Below are positions 42,230 to 46,522 of a stretch of 46,522 bases of DNA, piece by piece. The position numbers and the translations under genes are program-made. The DNA lies in contig CAYRBD010000012.1 in the NCBI GenBank assembly GCA_964422465.1, forward strand, positions 1 through 46,522, read 5' to 3'. The stretch's first letter is position 1. The number at the start of each line of letters is the position of its first letter. The notes below the pieces were generated by a model. That model saw only the letters and a program-made list of their open reading frames with translations. It had not been told where the DNA came from and ran no database searches. This DNA comes from FW021-bin31 sp964422465. Lineage in GTDB: Bacteria > Bacteroidota > Bacteroidia > Chitinophagales > Chitinophagaceae.

Positions 42230-43468
42230 CTATGCGTCTTCTTCAGAAAATTCATTTATTTTTTCTTCCACTCTGTGTTCCAGCCCATAGAAAGAGAGCA
42301 ATCTTCTGATCACATTTTCAACCAAAGCGTCCGGACAAGAGGCGCCACTCGTGAGGGCAACCGTCAGGGGCTCTTTCTCCGGTAAGAATGCGTCGGTGGT
42401 TATTTCTTCTTTTTGTTTCAAGTCCCAATGAGATATTTGATGATCAGAAATGATCTTTTCCCTTGAAGAAATGAAATACGTAGGCAATTTGTTTTCACAG
42501 AGTTCCACCAGATGGGAGGTGTTGGAACTGTTATAGCCGCCCACTACAATGGCCAGATCGGCATCATCTTTTAGCAGTTGTTTTACCGCAGTCTGGTTGT
42601 CATTGGTGGCGTAACAAAGGGTATCTCTTGTATCTGCAAAATGTTGTAAAACTTGATTTTCGTGTAATTGGTATTTTTCTATCATTACCTGCCTGAGACA
42701 GTCCGAAATTTCTTTTGTCTCCTCCGCCAGCATGGTTGTCTGATTGACCACGCCAATTCTTTTCAGGTCTTTTTCTATTTCAAAGCCTTTGGAATAACGT
42801 CCTTCAAAATAGTTGTAAAAGGCGTCTTTTGTGGCTTTTCCCAGGATTACTTCTCCCAAAAAACGGGCTTCTTCGATATTCCGGATGATAAGCGTAGGGG
42901 TATGAGCATGGCTATGGGAGAAAGTGGCGCGTGTCTCCTCATGGCGTGGTCTCCCGTGGATAATAACCGTGTAAACTTTTTCTCCGATGGAGGAGGCTTT
43001 GTTCCATACCCGTTCCACAAAAGGGCAGGTTGTGTCGTATTGATCGGAAATGATTCCAATTTGTTGAATTTGTTTTTCTATTTCCAGTGTCGTCCCGAAA
43101 GCCGGGATGAGGACAATATCTTCTTCGTTAATCTGGCTCCAGGGAATTATTTGTTTCCCGGAAGTATCCATAATAAAACGAACCCCTCTTTCCCGCAGGT
43201 TTTGATTGACATGTGGATTGTGAATCATTTCACTTAAGAGGTAAACCTGTTTTCCCGGATTTTCTTCTATTGTTCTGAAAGCAATTTCTATGGCATTTTG
43301 TACCCCATAGCAAAATCCAAAATGACGAGCCAGTTTAATTTTTACAGGGCCGAAATCCAGGAGGGTAGGGGTAAAATCTTTTTTTCTCCGGTCTGCTTTT
43401 TCCCTGTTTTTCTTGACGGCATTAATCAGTGGACTACGATAAATAATCGGGATATCAAACGTCTTCAT
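42230..43468 (-). CDS. ispH: 4-hydroxy-3-methylbut-2-enyl diphosphate reductase
   Basis: A 412-residue iron-sulfur enzyme of the last step of the MEP isoprenoid pathway, forming IPP and DMAPP. The three cluster cysteines lie in HFGFCYGVQNA, TTCPFVERVW and SGASCPDALVE. The protein is longer than the 310-residue proteobacterial type, as usual in this phylum. Start set at ATG 43468 (MKTFDIPIIYRS); the frame continues to 43507 and would then overlap ilvE by 13 nt with a Lys/Arg-rich extension. It is downstream of and probably co-transcribed with ilvE. Confidence 0.92.
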   Translation of the reverse strand: MKTFDIPIIYRSPLINAVKKNREKADRRKKDFTPTLLDFGPVKIKLARHFGFCYGVQNAIEIAFRTIEENPGKQVYLLSEMIHNPHVNQNLRERGVRFIMDTSGKQIIPWSQINEEDIVLIPAFGTTLEIEKQIQQIGIISDQYDTTCPFVERVWNKASSIGEKVYTVIIHGRPRHEETRATFSHSHAHTPTLIIRNIEEARFLGEVILGKATKDAFYNYFEGRYSKGFEIEKDLKRIGVVNQTTMLAEETKEISDCLRQVMIEKYQLHENQVLQHFADTRDTLCYATNDNQTAVKQLLKDDADLAIVVGGYNSSNTSHLVELCENKLPTYFISSREKIISDHQISHWDLKQKEEITTDAFLPEKEPLTVALTSGASCPDALVENVIRRLLSFYGLEHRVEEKINEFSEEDA

Positions 43469-43494
43469 GATCTGTGTCTTCTTTTTTCTCCGAA

Positions 43495-44601
43495 TTATCC
43501 TCTCCACATCCAGTTCCGGTGGTCTTCTATCAGACCGTAGTGAATTTCATTTAATTCTTTGAGTAGCGAGGGGGCCAGTTTCCATTGATCGTGGGGCGTC
43601 AGTTTAATATTTTGTTTTCCATAAAGGAGTTCTTGAACGAAAATGATGTTGGCAGCGGTGCCGGTGCCAAATACTTCTTCCAGGGTACCACGTTTGTGGG
43701 CAGCTACCACTTCATCAATAGAGATTTCGCGCTCCTCCACGGGAATTTTTCTTTCTCTTAAAATATCAATAACACTGTCCCGGGTGATACCGGCCAGGAT
43801 AGAATCCTTTTTTAGAGAAGCCGTGATGGCTACCCCGTCTATCACCACGAACAAGTTCATGGTACCGCATTCCTGGAGGTATTTATGCTCTTTGGCATCC
43901 GTCCAGAGAATCTGGTCACAGCCTTTATTGACGGCCTTCTGGGTGGGCAACAGGCTTGCTGCATAATTGCCTGCTGTTTTAGCAGCGCCTACCCCTCCTT
44001 CGGCGGCGCGTACATAATAATCCTCAACATATAATTTGAGCGGCTTATTATAATAAGGGCCACTGGGAGAGGTAATTACCAGAAAAATATATTCCGATCC
44101 GGCCTTTACCCCCAGCATTCCGTCAGAGGCAAATAACAGAGGGCGAATATACAGGGAACTGCCTTCCTTATCAGGAATCCAGTCTTTATCCAGTTGTACG
44201 AGTTGCCAGATCCCCTCTATGAAAATTTCGTATGGTACGGGAGGCATGGCCATTCTGGCAGCAGATTTTAAAAAGCGTTCAAAATTTTTTTCCGGCCGAA
44301 AAATGCCAATTTGCCCATCTTTATTTTTATAGGCTTTTATGCCTTCAAAAATAGATTGTCCGTAATGGAGAGCCAGACTGGCCGGACTTAAGGAGAGATT
44401 GCCAAAAGGTTTGATGTTTACTTCCCGCCAGGCGCCATTGAGATATCTGGCGATTAGCATGTGGTCAGAAAAATCCCGCCCAAAGGCCAGGTTGTTTAAA
44501 TCAACTTCCTCCAGCCGGCTTTTCTTTATGTGCTCAACGGGCCACGATTCTTTTCCCTTCTTTATACGGTCTGTCGCTACTTCTGATGTTATTGTGGACA
44601 T
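43495..44601 (-). CDS. ilvE: Branched-chain amino acid aminotransferase
   Basis: A 368-residue fold-type IV PLP enzyme transaminating leucine, isoleucine and valine or their keto acids. The PLP lysine is K208 in GGVGAAKTAGNYA. Other hallmarks are HYGQSIFEGIKAYK, SLYIRPLLFASDGMLGV, YLQECGTMNLFVVIDG and EVFGTGTAANI. The length fits the BCAT group, not D-amino acid transaminases. It is the first gene of a two-gene unit with ispH and is divergent from the 44725 gene. Confidence 0.93.
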   Translation of the reverse strand: MSTITSEVATDRIKKGKESWPVEHIKKSRLEEVDLNNLAFGRDFSDHMLIARYLNGAWREVNIKPFGNLSLSPASLALHYGQSIFEGIKAYKNKDGQIGIFRPEKNFERFLKSAARMAMPPVPYEIFIEGIWQLVQLDKDWIPDKEGSSLYIRPLLFASDGMLGVKAGSEYIFLVITSPSGPYYNKPLKLYVEDYYVRAAEGGVGAAKTAGNYAASLLPTQKAVNKGCDQILWTDAKEHKYLQECGTMNLFVVIDGVAITASLKKDSILAGITRDSVIDILRERKIPVEEREISIDEVVAAHKRGTLEEVFGTGTAANIIFVQELLYGKQNIKLTPHDQWKLAPSLLKELNEIHYGLIEDHRNWMWRG

Positions 44602-44724
44602 GCAGGATAAATATTTTATAGTTTTTTTGGATTTTACCGGACACTTGCTTACAAATATGCCTACTATTGCAAATAAACAGAATTTATCTCAATTTTGTTG
44701 TTAAAAAAAGTAAAGAATTTACTT

Positions 44725-45225
44725 ATGAGCCTGAAGCAAATTCCTTTGGACCCTTTTCTCTTGTCCGGTCTGTATAAGACGCCGCTTTTGCCGTTGGAGG
44801 CAGTTCAGAAGAAACATACGCAGGAGGCAAGCAAGACCGTCCCTTTTTTGGGAAACAATGAACGTGCTATCCTGCTTCTTATTTATAATGAAAAGGAGAC
44901 CTGGCTTCCTGATGATTTGTTTACCTTTCTGACCAATATTTTACAAGCCTGTAAATTGAGTATGAATGATGTAGCGCTGGTCAATTGTGCAAACTCTCCC
45001 GGGGTTGTTCTTTCGCATCTGATTTATCAACATGCCCCCGAAAAAATGATCTGGTTTGGCCCTTTTTTTGAAAAATGGCAGGATAAACCGTTCGCAATAA
45101 ATGAAATACAGCATATAGAAACTATTCCTTTATTATTCGCTTATGACCTGAATAAACTTCAGACAGATAAGCAACGGAAGAAAGCATTCTGGGCTGCTTT
45201 ACAAGACTTTTTTGAATTAAAATGA
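44725..45225 (+). CDS. Unknown protein upstream of rdgB
   Basis: A 166-residue cytoplasmic protein from ATG 44725 (MSLKQIPLDPFLLSGLY); the frame runs further up to 44695 without better support. It contains AILLLIYNEKETWLPDDLFTFLTNILQACKLSMNDVALVNCANSP and ends in PLLFAYDLNKLQTDKQRKKAFWAALQDFF, here quoted in part. I recall similar small proteins at this position in other Bacteroidota, and the pattern is faintly like DNA polymerase III psi-type (HolD) proteins, but I would not name it. The next gene rdgB follows after 4 bp. Confidence 0.65.
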   Translation: MSLKQIPLDPFLLSGLYKTPLLPLEAVQKKHTQEASKTVPFLGNNERAILLLIYNEKETWLPDDLFTFLTNILQACKLSMNDVALVNCANSPGVVLSHLIYQHAPEKMIWFGPFFEKWQDKPFAINEIQHIETIPLLFAYDLNKLQTDKQRKKAFWAALQDFFELK

Positions 45226-45229
45226 CTTT

Positions 45230-45838
45230 ATGATTAATCTTATTTTTGCAACACACAACGAAGATAAAGTAAAAGAAATTCGGGCGTTGGCTGAAGTTGA
45301 CTGGAACGTGATTAGCCTGAACGAGGCCGGGCTTACGGAGGAAATCCCCGAGCCTTACGATACGCTGGAAGAAAATGCCCGTCAGAAGTCCCAAACCATT
45401 TATGAAAAGACTGGTAAAAATTGTTTTAGTGAAGATACCGGACTTGAGGTGTTTGCATTGAACCTGGAGCCGGGTGTTTTTTCTGCTCGTTATGCCGGTC
45501 CACAAAAAAATTCGGATGATAATATAAAGCTGCTTCTAAAAAAACTGGAAGATATTGCGCAACGGGAAGCCCGGTTTCGAACTGTGGTGTCTCTGATTTT
45601 GAATGGAAAAGAACGGCAGTTTGAGGGAATTTGTAAGGGCAAAATTACCAAAGAACCACAGGGAGAAGGAGGCTTTGGTTATGATCCTGTTTTCGTTCCC
45701 GAAGGCGCCGATAAAACTTTTGGAGAAATGACCCTTGAAGAAAAAAGCAGGTACAGTCATCGGGCCAGGGCTTTTCAGAAGCTGGCAGATTTTTTTTCCA
45801 AAAAGAAAGTAATCAATACGGAATATGGCAAGAGTTAA
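45230..45838 (+). CDS. rdgB: XTP/dITP diphosphatase (non-canonical purine NTP pyrophosphatase)
   Basis: A 202-residue house-cleaning enzyme that hydrolyses dITP, XTP and related nucleotides to monophosphates, preventing their incorporation. Family motifs are IFATHNEDKVKEI (5-17), CFSEDTGLEVFAL with the metal-binding acids, PGVFSARYAG, and GEGGFGYDPVFVPEG. The length is standard. It starts 4 bp after the unknown gene and overlaps the thioesterase gene by 14 nt, so the three form a tight operon. Confidence 0.94.
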   Translation: MINLIFATHNEDKVKEIRALAEVDWNVISLNEAGLTEEIPEPYDTLEENARQKSQTIYEKTGKNCFSEDTGLEVFALNLEPGVFSARYAGPQKNSDDNIKLLLKKLEDIAQREARFRTVVSLILNGKERQFEGICKGKITKEPQGEGGFGYDPVFVPEGADKTFGEMTLEEKSRYSHRARAFQKLADFFSKKKVINTEYGKS

Positions 45839-46277
45839 AATTGTTTTCCCGAAGGAAGAATTACCCTTTTCCACACAATTGACAGTATTGGTTCAGCATA
45901 TAAATTACGGCGGACATCTGGGGAATGATGCCGTACTGGCACTTGTCCATGAAGCCCGAATCAGATACCTGCGTCATTTGGGTTGCAGCGAACTGGATGC
46001 TTTTGGCGCCGGACTGATCATGACGGATGCGGCCTTGGTTTACAGAGGAGAGGGATTTCAGGGGGATCTGCTGGACCTATCAGTAGGTCCCTCCGACTTG
46101 ACAACCAGAGGTTTTGACTTGCTTTACAAAATAAGCTGTGTACGTAAAGGCATCAGCATTTCCATAGCAGATGTGAAAACTGCTATGCTCTGTTTTGATT
46201 ATAAAAACAGGAAACCTGTTGCCATGCCGGCTGTTCTGAGAGAAAAACTTCAGAAAGAGGTGAGCGGGGTCATGTAG
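45825..46277 (+). CDS. Acyl-CoA thioesterase, hot-dog fold
   Basis: A 150-residue hot-dog thioesterase of the 4HBT group. The active-site region is VQHINYGGHLGNDAVLALVHEARIRYLRHLG, in which the NYGGHLGND stretch replaces the more usual DxNxHxNN pattern. The rest alternates strands (ALVYRGEGFQGDLLDLSVGP, ISISIADVKTAMLCFD). The substrate is an acyl thioester that cannot be specified. Its ATG lies inside the end of rdgB, indicating translational coupling. Confidence 0.82.
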   Translation: MARVKIVFPKEELPFSTQLTVLVQHINYGGHLGNDAVLALVHEARIRYLRHLGCSELDAFGAGLIMTDAALVYRGEGFQGDLLDLSVGPSDLTTRGFDLLYKISCVRKGISISIADVKTAMLCFDYKNRKPVAMPAVLREKLQKEVSGVM

Positions 46278-46352
46278 TATTAGCATTCGTCAACACTTTC
46301 CGTATTTTGATGTTAACATAAAAGAAATTAAAAGAACCAAAAATATAGAATT

Positions 46353-46522
46353 ATGGCCGCTACTACGATTGACAAAAACATAAAGAACGACATTGACACC
46401 GTTATGCAAAAAGCACAACGGGCTTTTGAGGAATATAGAAAGTTTAGTTTAAAACAACGTGCCGACTTTATGCGGGCCATTGCCGTTGAGTTGGAAAATA
46501 TCAGGGAGGCCGTAGTGCCGGT
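46353..46522 (+). CDS. Aldehyde dehydrogenase, N-terminal fragment cut by the window end
   Basis: An open frame from ATG 46353 runs off the window and encodes at least 56 residues (including VMQKAQRAFEEYRKF and LKQRADFMRAIAVELENI). This matches the N-terminal helices of the aldehyde dehydrogenase superfamily, closest in style to the 2,5-dioxovalerate (alpha-ketoglutaric semialdehyde) type. The catalytic Cys and Glu lie beyond the window, so substrate and even activity cannot be judged. Confidence 0.6.
   Translation, partial: MAATTIDKNIKNDIDTVMQKAQRAFEEYRKFSLKQRADFMRAIAVELENIREAVVP

Overview
The window is a 46.5-kb stretch of a Bacteroidota chromosome, most likely family Chitinophagaceae. The support is a SusC/SusD pair driven by an ECF sigma factor and a FecR anti-sigma factor, promoters of the Bacteroidota type (TTG, 19-21 bp, TAnnTTTG), long Bacteroidota-type IspH and ParE proteins, and many lipoproteins. 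The family-level placement is inference from gene content. There is no rRNA, CRISPR array, prophage or insertion sequence. One run of 100 N (32289-32388) is an assembly gap inside a GH30 gene.

Layout. 1-5.9 kb: tRNA-Val(TAC) with an interrupted partial copy of its 5' half just upstream, mtaB, two GNAT-type proteins, a lipoprotein and an APC permease. 5.9-9.5 kb: dnaX, which carries a ten-A run at the end of its conserved core, and a two-lipoyl-domain E2 acyltransferase. 9.5-16.3 kb: arginine locus. A good promoter and a putative arginine-rich leader peptide precede two tandem paralogues of the Bacteroidota arg-operon GNAT protein (candidate N-acylglutamate synthase), then argG, argC, a DUF559 nuclease gene framed by inverted C/G-rich repeats, and an argD-type aminotransferase. 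An arginase gene converges on argD. 16.4-22.9 kb: acyl-CoA dehydrogenase, PLP homeostasis protein, and surface or periplasmic enzymes (phosphoesterase, sugar dehydrogenase, formylglycine-generating-enzyme-like lipoprotein), a Uma2 nuclease and a DUF486 membrane protein.

22.9-34.4 kb: a polysaccharide utilisation locus with ECF sigma factor, FecR, SusC, SusD, PKD-type lipoprotein, GH16, GH30 and an alpha/beta hydrolase. The enzymes suggest a beta-1,3/beta-1,6-glucan substrate such as laminarin or fungal wall glucan. The fecR-susC intergenic region is full of inverted repeats, two of which interlock as a possible pseudoknot. 34.4-46.5 kb: an FAD dehydrogenase with an uncharacterised secreted protein, aldo/keto reductase, thiol peroxidase, parE, a GH125 alpha-mannosidase, ispH-ilvE, a small operon (unknown gene, rdgB, thioesterase), and the start of an aldehyde dehydrogenase gene cut by the window end.

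The observations most worth following are the arginine leader with its divergent duplicated acyltransferase, the DUF559 gene between inverted repeats inside the arg operon, the dnaX A10 slippage candidate, the interlocked structure before susC, and the split tRNA copy. All calls come from reading the sequence; no database search was run.
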